From NCBI GenBank assembly GCA_021325215.1, contig JAJPHO010000071.1, forward strand, positions 62,001 to 126,000: a DNA stretch of 64,000 bases, read 5' to 3'. The stretch's first letter is position 1, and every line of letters begins with the position of its first letter. The stretch comes from Alphaproteobacteria bacterium (GTDB taxonomy: Bacteria; Pseudomonadota; Alphaproteobacteria; Rhodospirillales; Magnetospirillaceae). Positions 9,195 to 19,688 of the stretch are shown here, piece after piece. The notes beneath the pieces are model-generated. The model saw nothing but the letters and a program-made list of their open reading frames with translations, had not been told where the DNA came from and did not search any database. The translations under genes were made by a program, and so were the position numbers.

Positions 9195-9285
9195 GATGAA
9201 TTCTCCTTCGCCGGGAGATATGCTCTTGGAAGTGAGAATTCAGAATGGCCGATATTTTCACAAGACCTGTAAGCAGGACTTCAAA

Positions 9286-10203
9286 ATGGATACGCCGATC
9301 ACCGGTAGCGATTTCGCCCAGCTGCGCGCCTTTCTCGCCGTCGCCGGCTGCCTCAGCTTCTCCCGCGCCGCCGACCAGCTGGGCGTTTCCCCCTCGGCGC
9401 TGAGCCAGATGGTCCGCGCCTTCGAGCAGAGCGTCGGCGTGAGGCTGCTCAACCGCACCACCCGCAGCGTGGCGCTGACCGACGCCGGCGATGCGCTCTA
9501 TCGCCGGCTGGTGCCCGCGATGAGCGATCTCGGCGCGGCGCTGGAGGGGGTCGGGCAGTACCGGGACCAGCCAGCCGGCCTGGTGCGGGTCCATTCTTTC
9601 CGCTCCGCGGCGGCGCTTTATCTCGAACCGGTGCTGGCCAGCTTCGCCAGCGCCTATCCCGACGTGACGCTGGACATCACGCTGGACGATTCGGTGGCCG
9701 AACTGGTCTCGGGCGGCTACGACGTCGCCATCCGCATCGGCGAGGTGATCGAACGTGACATGGTGGCGGTGCGCCTCGGCTCCGACATGCGCCAGGTGGC
9801 CGCGGCGGCGCCCTCCTATGTCGAACGCTTCGGCTTGCCCGCCACCCCGCGCGACCTGGTCGCGCATCGCTGCATCCGCTGGCGCTGGCCCGGACGCAGC
9901 GGCACCTATCACTGGGAGTTCTGGGAAAAGGGCGCCTGGTTCGAAGTCGCGGTCGACGGGCCGCTGATCGTCAACGACAAGGAAACGGCCCTGCGCGCGG
10001 CCCTCGACGGCGTCGGCATCGCTTTCCTGTCTGATTGGCGGATCGCTTCGCTGGTCGAGCAGGGACTGCTGGTGACGATGCTGGAGACATGGTCAGCCCC
10101 CTTCCCCGGCCATCATCTCTGCTATCCGCGCCAGCGCCAGATGGCGCCGGCGCTGCGCGCTTTCATCGACCATGTGCGGGAGCACGCGGCCCGCCTGGCG
10201 TGA
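9286..10203 (+). CDS. LysR family transcriptional regulator
   Basis: 305 residues from the ATG at 9286, which has AGGA about eight bases upstream; the longer open frame upstream crosses the divergent promoter region and is not used. The N-terminal winged helix-turn-helix is FAQLRAFLAVAGCLSFSRAA / LGVSPSALSQMVRAFE with the hallmark LLNRTTRSVALTDAG. The C-terminal part is a type 2 periplasmic-binding-like effector domain. It probably controls the divergent SDR gene and itself from the shared 91-bp region. Inducer unknown. Confidence 0.9.
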   Translation: MDTPITGSDFAQLRAFLAVAGCLSFSRAADQLGVSPSALSQMVRAFEQSVGVRLLNRTTRSVALTDAGDALYRRLVPAMSDLGAALEGVGQYRDQPAGLVRVHSFRSAAALYLEPVLASFASAYPDVTLDITLDDSVAELVSGGYDVAIRIGEVIERDMVAVRLGSDMRQVAAAAPSYVERFGLPATPRDLVAHRCIRWRWPGRSGTYHWEFWEKGAWFEVAVDGPLIVNDKETALRAALDGVGIAFLSDWRIASLVEQGLLVTMLETWSAPFPGHHLCYPRQRQMAPALRAFIDHVREHAARLA

Positions 10204-10206
10204 TCC

Positions 10207-11898
10207 TCACCCCGCCCGCACGCTTTCGAGGAAGCGCATCACCTCGCCGCGCATGGTTTCCGAATCCCGCGCCAGGCTGCCCGAGGTCGCCGCCACATAG
10301 CCGGAATTGGTCACCGCCGTCGCCGCCGCGGTCGAGATTTCGACGACATTGGCCGAGACCTCCTGGGTGCCGCGCGCCGCTTCCTGGACGTTGCGGGCGA
10401 TTTCCTGGGTGGCGGCGCCCTGCTGCTCCACAGCCGAAGCGATGCCCGAGGAGATCTCGCGCACCTGATCGATGACGCTGGCGATCTTGCGGATGGCGTT
10501 GACGGTCCGATGCGTCTCCTCCTGCACCGCGGCGATCTGCGCCGAGATTTCGTCCGTGGCGCGCCCGGTCTGGCTGGCCAGGGTCTTCACCTCGCCAGCC
10601 ACCACCGCAAAACCCTTGCCGGCCTCGCCGGCGCGGGCCGCTTCGATGGTGGCGTTGAGGGCGAGAAGGTTGGTCTGGCTGGCTATGTCGTTGATCAGCT
10701 GGACCACGTCGCCGATCTTGGACGCCGCCGACGCCAGGCTTTCCACCATGGCGTTGGTGCGGGCGGTCTCCTCGGACGCCATCGACGAAACCATGGCGGC
10801 TTCGGTCACCTGGCGGCTGATCTCGGTGATCGAGGACGACAATTCTTCGGCCGCCGACGCGACGGTCTGCACATTGGCGGTCGCCTGCTGGGCCGCGGAA
10901 GCGGCCGCCGTCGCCTGTTCGGAGGTGCGGCGGGCGCCGTCGGACAAGCCTTCCGCCGTGCTGCCGATCTCGGAGGCCTGGGCCGATACGCTCTGGACCA
11001 GGCCGACCACCGCCGCTTCGAACTTGTCCGCCATCGCCATCATGGCCTGCTTGCGCTCCGCCTCGGCGGAGGCCTTGCCCGCCGCCTGCTCGGCCTGCAG
11101 CTGGTCGACGCGCTGGGCGTTGCGCTTGAAGACCAGCACCGCCTCGGCCATCTCGCCGATCTCGTCGCGGCGCCGCACCTGCTCGACCTCGACGCTCAGA
11201 TCGCCGCCGGCCAGGCGGTGCATCGCCTCGGCCAGGAAGACGATCGGACGGGTAATGCCGCGCGCGATGGTCAGCGAGGCGGCAACCAGCAATCCGACCA
11301 CCACCGCCACGACGCCGCCCATCCAAGCGAGCTTGCGGTAGAAGGCGTCATCGATGTCGTCGAGATAGACGCCGGCGCCGATCGACCAGTCCCATGGCGC
11401 GAACTGGGCGTCATAGCTGATCTTGGGAAACACCTTGTCGCCCTGATTGGCCTTGGTGAAATTGTAGTCGGTAAAGCCGCCGCCGGCCTTGGAATGGGCC
11501 AGCTGCTCGCGGATGAACAGCTTGCCGGACTTGTCCTTCTCGTCGAGACGATACTGGCCTTCCAACTCCTTGCGCACCCCGTGCATGATCGTGGTGCCGC
11601 CATTATTGTAGATATAGAGGTAGTTGCTGCCGTCGAAGCGCACGGCGCGTAGCGCCGCCATGGCCTGGGTCTTGGCCGCATCCTCGGCCAGGGCGCCGCT
11701 GGCGGCCTGCTGATGGTAATAGCCGGAAATGGCGACGGCCGTCTCGATGACCTGGCGGACCGCGGCCTTACGGTCCTCGATCATGGTGGCCCGGGTCTCA
11801 TAGAGGTTCCACGCTGACAGGGCGACCACGACCGGAACGCTCAGGCAGACCAGCAGGAACAGCCGGCCGGAAATTCTCAAATTGGAAAATAGGCTCAT
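10207..11898 (-). CDS. Methyl-accepting chemotaxis protein with single Cache domain
   Basis: About 563 residues from ATG 11898 (preceded by a G-rich run); a GTG/ATG extension to 11913 is possible. TM1 is [18 protein letters not shown]. The periplasmic part carries the sCache_2 signature ([18 protein letters not shown], then [17 protein letters not shown]), usually binding small organic acids. TM2 is near [15 protein letters not shown], followed by HAMP ([20 protein letters not shown]) and the signalling hairpin tip [20 protein letters not shown]. No C-terminal CheR-tethering pentapeptide. It stands alone, with no che genes adjacent, so it likely feeds an array encoded elsewhere or the one at 46-55 kb. 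Confidence 0.9.
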   Translation of the reverse strand: MSLFSNLRISGRLFLLVCLSVPVVVALSAWNLYETRATMIEDRKAAVRQVIETAVAISGYYHQQAASGALAEDAAKTQAMAALRAVRFDGSNYLYIYNNGGTTIMHGVRKELEGQYRLDEKDKSGKLFIREQLAHSKAGGGFTDYNFTKANQGDKVFPKISYDAQFAPWDWSIGAGVYLDDIDDAFYRKLAWMGGVVAVVVGLLVAASLTIARGITRPIVFLAEAMHRLAGGDLSVEVEQVRRRDEIGEMAEAVLVFKRNAQRVDQLQAEQAAGKASAEAERKQAMMAMADKFEAAVVGLVQSVSAQASEIGSTAEGLSDGARRTSEQATAAASAAQQATANVQTVASAAEELSSSITEISRQVTEAAMVSSMASEETARTNAMVESLASAASKIGDVVQLINDIASQTNLLALNATIEAARAGEAGKGFAVVAGEVKTLASQTGRATDEISAQIAAVQEETHRTVNAIRKIASVIDQVREISSGIASAVEQQGAATQEIARNVQEAARGTQEVSANVVEISTAAATAVTNSGYVAATSGSLARDSETMRGEVMRFLESVRAG

Positions 11899-11976
11899 GT
11901 CATCCCCCCCCACACAAGTACTTCTCCCTTATTCAGGAAGAATACGTCCATTCGGGGTGTATGACGCGTCCCTTTT

Positions 11977-12915
11977 TCAGGACTGCTTTGGTTTTTCTAC
12001 GCCCAGCCGTTCCCGCACGATGTAAAGCGGGCGTCCTTTCACTTCGTTGAACACGCGGCCGAGATAGTGGCCAATGATGCCCAGGGTGATCAGCTGGATG
12101 CCGCCGAGGAACAGCATGATCACGATGATCGATTCGTAGCCGGGCACGTCGATGCCATAGAGCAGCGTCCTGATCAGGCGGACGACGATGTAGAAGAAGG
12201 CGAAACCCGACACGACGGCGCCGATCACCGTCCACATGCGCAGCGGCATGTCGGAAAAAGCCACCAGCCCATCGAAGGCGAAGCGCAGCAGCCGCACCAG
12301 ATTGAAGCTGGTCTCGCCGAACTGGCGTTCCTCCTGGGTATAGGGGATGCCGACCTGGCGGAAGCCGACCCAGGCGAAGATGCCCTTCATGAAACGGGTG
12401 CGCTCGGGCATGGCATTGATGGCGTCGACCACCTTGCGGTCGAGCAACCGGAAATCGCCGACTTCGCGCGGCATCTTCACTTCCGACAGCTTCTCGAACA
12501 CCCAATAGAAGGCGCGGGCCTGCAGGCGCGACAGCAGCCCCTGGCCGGTACGTTCGCGCCGCACCGCATAGACCACGTCATAGCCTTCGCGCCATTTGGC
12601 GACCATCTCGGGGATCATCTCGGGCGGATGCTGCAGATCGGCGTCGATGGGAATCACCGCGTCGCCGATGGCATTGGCGAGGCCGGCCGAGACCGCCGCC
12701 TCCTTGCCGAAATTGCGCGAGAAGACCAGCAGCTTGATGCGCGGATCGGCCTCGTTCTTCGCCTTCAGGCGGGCGACGCTGTCATCCCTGCTGCCATCGT
12801 CGATGCAGATCACCTCGAACGGCTCGCCCATCGAGTCGAGCGCCGGGATCAGCCGGGCGAAGAACCCGTCGAGATTGAGAGATTCGTTGTAGATGGGAAC
12901 GACGACGGACAACAT
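11977..12915 (-). CDS. Glycosyltransferase family 2, dolichol-phosphate mannose synthase-like (GtrB/ArnC type)
   Basis: 312 residues from ATG 12915; an in-frame TTG at 12921 overlaps the upstream stop, but the ATG sits better behind AAAGG. GT-A start LSVVVPIYNESLNLDGF, FEVICIDDGSRDDS, the nucleotide-metal site VIPIDADLQHPPEMIP and the QARAFYWVF region are typical of polyprenyl-phosphate glycosyltransferases. Two C-terminal membrane helices follow (VIGAVVSGFAFFYIVV and SIIVIMLFLGGIQLITLGII). It would load a sugar onto undecaprenyl phosphate for transfer in the periplasm. Immediately downstream of the VirK/YbjX-like gene, so both likely act on the envelope. Confidence 0.9.
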   Translation of the reverse strand: MLSVVVPIYNESLNLDGFFARLIPALDSMGEPFEVICIDDGSRDDSVARLKAKNEADPRIKLLVFSRNFGKEAAVSAGLANAIGDAVIPIDADLQHPPEMIPEMVAKWREGYDVVYAVRRERTGQGLLSRLQARAFYWVFEKLSEVKMPREVGDFRLLDRKVVDAINAMPERTRFMKGIFAWVGFRQVGIPYTQEERQFGETSFNLVRLLRFAFDGLVAFSDMPLRMWTVIGAVVSGFAFFYIVVRLIRTLLYGIDVPGYESIIVIMLFLGGIQLITLGIIGHYLGRVFNEVKGRPLYIVRERLGVEKPKQS

Positions 12916-12917
12916 TT

Positions 12918-13874
12918 TCAAAGACCTTTCCCGGGTTCGAAACCGGGCCGGAGATAGTAACGCAGACGGTCGCCCACGTCCTGGACGATGCGGGTCCGGA
13001 ACCGGCGCTTGCGGAGGGTGCGGGCGCGGTGGTCCCGCTTGATGTAATTCAACGGCTTCTCACGGACCGGAACCTGGAGGCGGAACAGATCGTCGGCGCT
13101 GCCGACCGCTCCCTGGGACACCATGAAATCGTCGTAGGCTTTGTGGAACAGCGGCGATTGGGGATCTTCATTGCTGATATGGCGGGCGCCGGAAACGCTG
13201 CCGATATAGCTGATTCCCAAAACCATCGCGATTCCCTGCAGCGCGGAGAATAGAATGAACTGCGGCGTAAGGTCCATGAGGTCCTTGGTGGCCTTGGTGA
13301 TCGCCCCGAATTTACCACGGCTGCCCTGCAGGCGCGTCAGCAGCAGCGCCGATTCGGTGTCGATCTCCATGATCCAGCCGGGCACGATGGTGAAGGCGGC
13401 GATGTAGATCACCTCGCCATCGGCGCAGAAATGCAGCGAGACCTCGCCCTCGTTCATATACTGGAACGACTGGCACATCGTAATCTCATAGGACGTGCCG
13501 CCCCTCTCGGCGGCCATCAACGGAACCTGTCCCTCCTGCAGCCCGGACAGGAACGCGCGGTCGAACGCCGCCGCGAACGTGTGATAGTGGCGGATGAAGG
13601 CGGCGCCGCGCGCTTTGACGCTCAGGCCGCGGACCAGATATAGGTCATTGAGGTATTTATAGAGAAAGCGCGGCTGGTACTTCGTCATGCCGCAGAAATC
13701 GGGCAGCGCCCCCACGGTGAGAACGCGGCGATGCAGCGGAATATGGGTGACCAGCAGCAAAGGCGGCAGGACCAGCAGCTGGAAAGCGCGGCGGAAGGTC
13801 CAATCATGATGGCGCGCAGCCTCGCGCATCCACATCCCGCCGATACGGCTGATACCCCGCACTACCCCCAGCAT
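12918..13874 (-). CDS. DUF535 (VirK/YbjX) family protein
   Basis: 318 residues. The C-terminal half has DUF535 hallmarks: GEVSLHFCADGEVIYIAAFT, LQGSRGKFGAITKATKDL, LTPQFILFSALQGIAMVLGI and a serine/His-containing SGARHISN, then a YDDFMVSQGA-type helix. VirK/YbjX proteins are linked to envelope and virulence-factor integrity in enterobacteria, but no biochemical activity is known. It sits upstream of a GtrB-like glycosyltransferase with a TTGA/TGA overlap zone. Function here is unknown, probably envelope-related by context. Confidence 0.8.
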   Translation of the reverse strand: MLGVVRGISRIGGMWMREAARHHDWTFRRAFQLLVLPPLLLVTHIPLHRRVLTVGALPDFCGMTKYQPRFLYKYLNDLYLVRGLSVKARGAAFIRHYHTFAAAFDRAFLSGLQEGQVPLMAAERGGTSYEITMCQSFQYMNEGEVSLHFCADGEVIYIAAFTIVPGWIMEIDTESALLLTRLQGSRGKFGAITKATKDLMDLTPQFILFSALQGIAMVLGISYIGSVSGARHISNEDPQSPLFHKAYDDFMVSQGAVGSADDLFRLQVPVREKPLNYIKRDHRARTLRKRRFRTRIVQDVGDRLRYYLRPGFEPGKGL

Positions 13875-13918
13875 TCCAGCTCCCCCAACCGGCCGCTTCC
13901 CGGAGGGTACAGGGGAGA

Positions 13919-14281
13919 TCAGCGAAGTGCCAGCACCTCCAGCGTCACGTCGGCGATACCGCGCTCGCGCATGCCGAGCGCCCGCGCCGCCGCTTCGGAC
14001 AGATCGATGATCCGTCCGTCCACATAGGGCCCGCGGTCATTGATGCGCACCACCACCGAACGGCCGGTGGCCGTGTCGAGCACGCGCACCACCGCACCGA
14101 TCGGCAGATCCTTGTGCGCCGCGGTGCGGCCCTTTCCGGTGAAGATTTCGCCGCTCGCGGTCTTTTTGCCGACATGGTCGGAACCGTACCAGGACGCCTT
14201 GCCGCTTTGCCCGTCCGACGCGTTCGCCGCCGGTGCGGCGCACAGCGCGAGGGCCAGGGTGCACAGGATCGTCGTCTTCAT
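13919..14281 (-). CDS. RlpA-like double-psi beta-barrel protein, short secreted form
   Basis: 120 residues from the ATG at 14281, chosen because a signal peptide starts there (MKTTILCTLALALCAAPAANA). The mature protein is essentially only the RlpA domain: GKASWYGSDHVGKKTASGE, RTAAHKDLPIGAVVRVLD and VVRINDRGPYVDGRIIDLSE. The catalytic-like Asp (NDRGP) is present. RlpA enzymes are septal lytic transglycosylases acting on denuded glycan, but a SPOR domain is absent and the protein is short. Periplasmic location; it is not lipidated (no lipobox). Divergent from dnaK. Confidence 0.85.
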   Translation of the reverse strand: MKTTILCTLALALCAAPAANASDGQSGKASWYGSDHVGKKTASGEIFTGKGRTAAHKDLPIGAVVRVLDTATGRSVVVRINDRGPYVDGRIIDLSEAAARALGMRERGIADVTLEVLALR

Positions 14282-14402
14282 GATGCAAGAAGCCTTGCCG
14301 TTATCGATGGCAGGCTGTCTAGCAGCCAAGCTCGAAAAGGCTCCATGCGATTTGCGGTAAAGAGGATAAGCGCGGCGTAAAGCGGACCCGTCAGCACAGC
14401 AA

Positions 14403-14429
14403 TCAGCACTCTGGCCGCTTGAGTGCTAC
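14403..14429 (+). promoter_or_regulatory. CIRCE operator (HrcA binding site) upstream of dnaK
   Basis: Inverted repeat AGCACTC (14405-14411), nine-base spacer (14412-14420), GAGTGCT (14421-14427). This matches the core of the CIRCE consensus (TTAGCACTC-N9-GAGTGCTAA) perfectly, with only the two outermost bases of each arm deviating. HrcA represses chaperone operons through this element. It lies about 146 bp before the dnaK start. Confidence 0.9.
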
Positions 14430-14433
14430 TCTG

Positions 14434-14461
14434 TTGCGCTGGGTCGCACCCTATCCTATAT
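14434..14461 (+). promoter_or_regulatory. Candidate dnaK promoter, possibly sigma-32-like
   Basis: TTGCGC (14434-14439) and CCTATAT (14455-14461) are 15 bp apart, just downstream of the CIRCE element. The -10 resembles the CCTATnT form of alphaproteobacterial heat-shock promoters; the -35 is a weak match to CTTGAA. CIRCE would then abut the -35 on its upstream side. Confidence 0.4.
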
Positions 14462-14513
14462 AACCCGATCAAAGGCGCTGCTGGCGCCGACCGGTATCAA
14501 CCCTGGAGGTTCC

Positions 14514-14531
14514 ATGAGCGGTTGCCCATGA
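14514..14531 (+). other. Five-codon leader ORF (MSGCP) in the dnaK 5' region
   Basis: ATG AGC GGT TGC CCA TGA preceded by CTGGAGGT four bases away, a better Shine-Dalgarno than dnaK has. Ends 43 bp before the dnaK start. May be chance or a leader peptide. Confidence 0.25.
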
Positions 14532-14574
14532 ATGGGGACCTGAGGAACCGGCCGCAACGTAACGAGGCAGTCTT

Positions 14575-16503
<1,929 letters not shown>

Positions 16504-16521
16504 GGCCTCGGTCGGAACAGT

Positions 16522-17646
16522 ATGAGCAAACGGGACTACTACGAGATCCTCGGTCTCTCCAAGGGAGCGAGCGCGGAAGAGCTGAAAAAGGCCTATCGCA
16601 AGATGGCCATGCAGTTCCACCCCGACCGCAACCCTGGAGATTCCACGGCCGACGAGAAGTTCCGCGAGGTCAACGAGGCTTACGACATCCTCAAAGACGA
16701 GCAGAAGCGCGCGGCCTATGACCGCTTCGGCCACGCCGCCTTCGAACAGGGCGGCGGCCGGGGCGGGGCCGGCGATTTCGGCTTCGGCGCGGGCTTCGCC
16801 GACATCTTCGACGAGATGTTCGGCGAGTTCATGGGCGGCCGCCGCGGCGGCGGCTTCGCCCAGCGCGGCAGCGATCTGCGCTACAATATGGAAATCACCC
16901 TCGAGGAAGCCTTCGCCGGCAAGTCGGTGGAGATCGAGGTTCCCAGTTCCGAAACCTGCGCTTCGTGCAGCGGCACCGGCGGGGCCAACGGCGCGCAGCC
17001 GGTCGAATGCGGCACCTGCCGCGGCGCCGGCAAGGTGCGCGCGACCCAGGGTTTCTTCACCATCGAGCGGACCTGCCCGACCTGCCAGGGCATGGGCCGC
17101 ACCATCAAGACCCCCTGCCGCGACTGCAGCGGCACCGGCCGCACCCGGCGCGACAAGACCCTGTCGGTCAATGTTCCCGCCGGCATCGAGGACGGCACCC
17201 GCATCCGCCTGGCCGGCGAGGGCGAGATGGGCGCGCGTGGAGCGCCGCCCGGCGATCTCTACATCTTCCTGTCGGTCAAGCCGCACCGGATCTTCCAGCG
17301 CGAAGGCGCCAACATCCATTGCAAGGTGCCGCTGTCGATGGTCAGCGCCGCCCTCGGCGGCTCGATCGAAGTGCCCGCCATCGATGGCAGCCGCGCCAAG
17401 ATCTCGATTCCGGCCGGCACCCAGTCGGGCCACCAGTTCCGCCTGCGCGGCAAGGGCATGAGCGTGCTGCGCAGCCCGGCGCGCGGCGACATGTTCGTCG
17501 AAGCGGTGGTGGAAACCCCGGTCAATCTGACCAAGCGCCAGGAAGAGCTGCTGCGCGAGTTCGAGGGCGAAGGCGGCGACGTCAGCCCGCAGAGCTCCGG
17601 CTTCTTCGCCAAGGTCCGCGAGCTCTGGGAAGACCTCAAGGATTGA
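16522..17646 (+). CDS. dnaJ: Chaperone DnaJ (Hsp40, type I)
   Basis: 374 residues. J-domain at the N-terminus with the HPD tripeptide ([10 protein letters not shown]), Gly/Phe-rich linker ([13 protein letters not shown]), four CxxCxGxG zinc repeats ([36 protein letters not shown]) and the C-terminal substrate-binding barrels. Stimulates DnaK ATPase and hands over unfolded clients. Second gene of dnaK-dnaJ-dapB; its stop codon overlaps the TTG start of dapB. Confidence 0.98.
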   Translation: MSKRDYYEILGLSKGASAEELKKAYRKMAMQFHPDRNPGDSTADEKFREVNEAYDILKDEQKRAAYDRFGHAAFEQGGGRGGAGDFGFGAGFADIFDEMFGEFMGGRRGGGFAQRGSDLRYNMEITLEEAFAGKSVEIEVPSSETCASCSGTGGANGAQPVECGTCRGAGKVRATQGFFTIERTCPTCQGMGRTIKTPCRDCSGTGRTRRDKTLSVNVPAGIEDGTRIRLAGEGEMGARGAPPGDLYIFLSVKPHRIFQREGANIHCKVPLSMVSAALGGSIEVPAIDGSRAKISIPAGTQSGHQFRLRGKGMSVLRSPARGDMFVEAVVETPVNLTKRQEELLREFEGEGGDVSPQSSGFFAKVRELWEDLKD

Positions 17647-18446
17647 GCGCCCTGGGAATCCTTGGCTGTGGCGGACGCATGGGGCGGATGCTGCTCAAGG
17701 AAACTCTATCCCATTCCGACGCGGCTTTGGCCGGCGGCAGCGCCCGCGCCGGCAGCGACATCGTCGGCCAGGATCTCGGTTTGCTGGCCGGGCTGAAGAG
17801 CGCCGGCATCGCCGCCACCGACGACGCGAACGCTTTGTTCGCCGCGTCCGACGCGGTCATCGACTTTACCCGCCCCGACCTTCTGGCCCACCACGCCGAA
17901 CTGGCCGTCCGCCATTCCACCGCGCTGATCGTCGGCACCACCGGTTTCGAACCGGCTGCCCGCGCCGCTTTGGACGAAGCGGCGAAGAAGGTTCCCGTCG
18001 TGCTGGCCGCCAATATGAGCGTCGGCGTCACGCTGCTCGGACAGCTGGTGCGGCAATTGGCCGCCAAGCTGGACCCCGAGACTTTCGACATCGAAATCGT
18101 CGAGATGCATCACCGCCACAAGATCGACGCGCCCTCGGGCACGGCGCTGGCACTGGCCGAAGCCGCCGCGCAGGGCCGCGAGGTCACGCTGTCGGATGTC
18201 GCCCGCAAGAGCCGCGACGGCCAGATCGGCCCCCGCCCCGCCGGCGAGATCGGCATCAGCACGCTGCGCGGCGGCGATGTGGTCGGCGACCATACGGTGA
18301 TCTTCGCCTCGGAAGGCGAGCGCATAGAGCTGACCCACAAGGCCTCGTCGCGCCAGATCTTCGCCCGTGGCGCCGTGCGCGCCGCTCTGTGGGCCGCAGG
18401 CCGCAAACACGGGCTCTATTCGATGCTGGACGTGCTAGGGCTGTAA
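17643..18446 (+). CDS. dapB: 4-hydroxy-tetrahydrodipicolinate reductase
   Basis: 267 residues from a TTG at 17643 that overlaps the dnaJ stop (TTGA); no ATG or GTG gives a full N-terminus. NAD(P)-binding motif [15 protein letters not shown]; catalytic motif [16 protein letters not shown] (the ExHHxxKxDxPSGTA signature) with the proton-donating His pair and Lys. Reduces HTPA in the diaminopimelate/lysine pathway. Linkage to dnaKJ implies that part of its expression follows heat-shock control, with translation coupled to dnaJ. Confidence 0.95.
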   Translation: MSALGILGCGGRMGRMLLKETLSHSDAALAGGSARAGSDIVGQDLGLLAGLKSAGIAATDDANALFAASDAVIDFTRPDLLAHHAELAVRHSTALIVGTTGFEPAARAALDEAAKKVPVVLAANMSVGVTLLGQLVRQLAAKLDPETFDIEIVEMHHRHKIDAPSGTALALAEAAAQGREVTLSDVARKSRDGQIGPRPAGEIGISTLRGGDVVGDHTVIFASEGERIELTHKASSRQIFARGAVRAALWAAGRKHGLYSMLDVLGL

Positions 18447-19688
18447 CCGCCCGATCGCTTCGACAGCCACCTTCACCCCATCCTCCGCCGCGATCGCCCG
18501 CCCCAGTTCGGCGGCGCGCTCTCGCGGCATCGTCACGGCGCGGCGGATCGCCTCCGCCAGTCTCCACGCTGTCAGTCCGCGCCGCTTCAGAGGCGCAGCG
18601 GCGGCGCCGAGTTTGGCCAGATGCGCGCCCCAGAAGAACTGGTCGGCGATATGGGCGACGATCAGCGCCGGAACGCCGGCCCGCAGCGCGGTCTGGGTCG
18701 TCCCCGCCCCGCCATGATGGACCACCAGGGCGCAGCGCGGAAAAACCTGGGCATAGGGAGAGCGGGCGACGACCAGGCAATCGGCATCGGACGGGAATTC
18801 CGCATCCGGAACCTGCAGGATGGCCCGCACACCGGCCAGGCGCACGGCTTCACGCAGCAGGACAGCGGTCTCGCGGCTATAGGGCTGCGACAGGCTCATC
18901 ATGCTGCCGAAGGTCAGATAGACCGGCGGCGGCCCGGCGGCGAGAAAGGCTTCGATCTCCGCCGGAACAGGTTCGAGATCCGGTTCCACCGCCCGGTCGA
19001 CGAAGCCGCACATCACATGCTGGCGGCCCCAATCGGCGGGCGGCGGACAGAGAGACGGGCTGGCGGTGATCAGATTGAGGCGGTCGGACGCCCAGCTTTG
19101 TCCGAGAACGTCGCGGTCGGGCGCGAGGCCCAGCTGGCGGCGCAGAGTGTTGACGCGCGGCAGCACCACGCGGCCAATGGCGTAGCGCGCCAGCGCCCAG
19201 GCCGGCTTATGGCTCCAGGCGCCCAGATCGGGCAGACCGAACGGCCCATTCTCGGCAGTGGGAAGCGCGGTATGGATCGGCACCAGGGTCGCCAGGGGAA
19301 TGTTGTTCTTCTCCGCCACGGCGCGCAGCTGATGCACCATGAAATGGCCGAGCACCAGATCGTTTTCGGCACAGAGCGCTTCGGCGGCGGTCAGCATCGC
19401 CTCGGCATCGAGATCGAACGCCTGATAGATCAGGTCCAGCTGCCGCAACGGCCCGGCGAAGAGCAAGCGGCGCCACTCCCGATCCGCTTCGGCTTGCGAC
19501 GGAGGTCCGGCCTGCGGGATCGGGATCAGGCGGAAACCGCCTTTTTCGGCGAAACGGGAAGAATCGCGGCCGGTCTTGTCGAGCGCGGCAAGAGTGACGT
19601 CATGGCCCGCCCGGACCAGCCCTTCGGCCAGCGCCAGGAAGGGGCGCATGTCCCCTTCACTGCCCCAGGTCTGCAGTCCGATGCGGAT
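18435..19688 (-). CDS. GT-B glycosyltransferase (UGT/GT28-like), start codon unclear
   Basis: About 417 residues. The C-terminal donor domain has VYLTFGSMMSLSQP and the family His/Gly signature CALVVHHGGAGTTQTALRAG plus PADQFFWGAHLAKLG-type sequence (residue context IADQFFWG). The N-terminus homologous to the family (IRIGLQTWGSEGDMRPFLAL) begins with ATC at 19688, directly after the TAA of the upstream gene; the first ATG (19649) lies 13 codons inside and would remove the first beta strand and glycine loop. Start is thus either a non-canonical ATC, a CTG at 19676, or a damaged ATG. Family members glycosylate sterols, lipids or antibiotics; the substrate here is unknown. 3' end overlaps dapB by 12 bp. 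Confidence 0.8.
   Translation of the reverse strand: MRIGLQTWGSEGDMRPFLALAEGLVRAGHDVTLAALDKTGRDSSRFAEKGGFRLIPIPQAGPPSQAEADREWRRLLFAGPLRQLDLIYQAFDLDAEAMLTAAEALCAENDLVLGHFMVHQLRAVAEKNNIPLATLVPIHTALPTAENGPFGLPDLGAWSHKPAWALARYAIGRVVLPRVNTLRRQLGLAPDRDVLGQSWASDRLNLITASPSLCPPPADWGRQHVMCGFVDRAVEPDLEPVPAEIEAFLAAGPPPVYLTFGSMMSLSQPYSRETAVLLREAVRLAGVRAILQVPDAEFPSDADCLVVARSPYAQVFPRCALVVHHGGAGTTQTALRAGVPALIVAHIADQFFWGAHLAKLGAAAAPLKRRGLTAWRLAEAIRRAVTMPRERAAELGRAIAAEDGVKVAVEAIGRLQP

Noticed and set aside
9200-9236. GAATTCTC/GAGAATTC inverted repeat in the SDR/LysR gap
   Set aside because: The left arm is largely the SDR ribosome site (AAGGAGAATTC read leftward) and the spacer is long; chance is enough to explain it.
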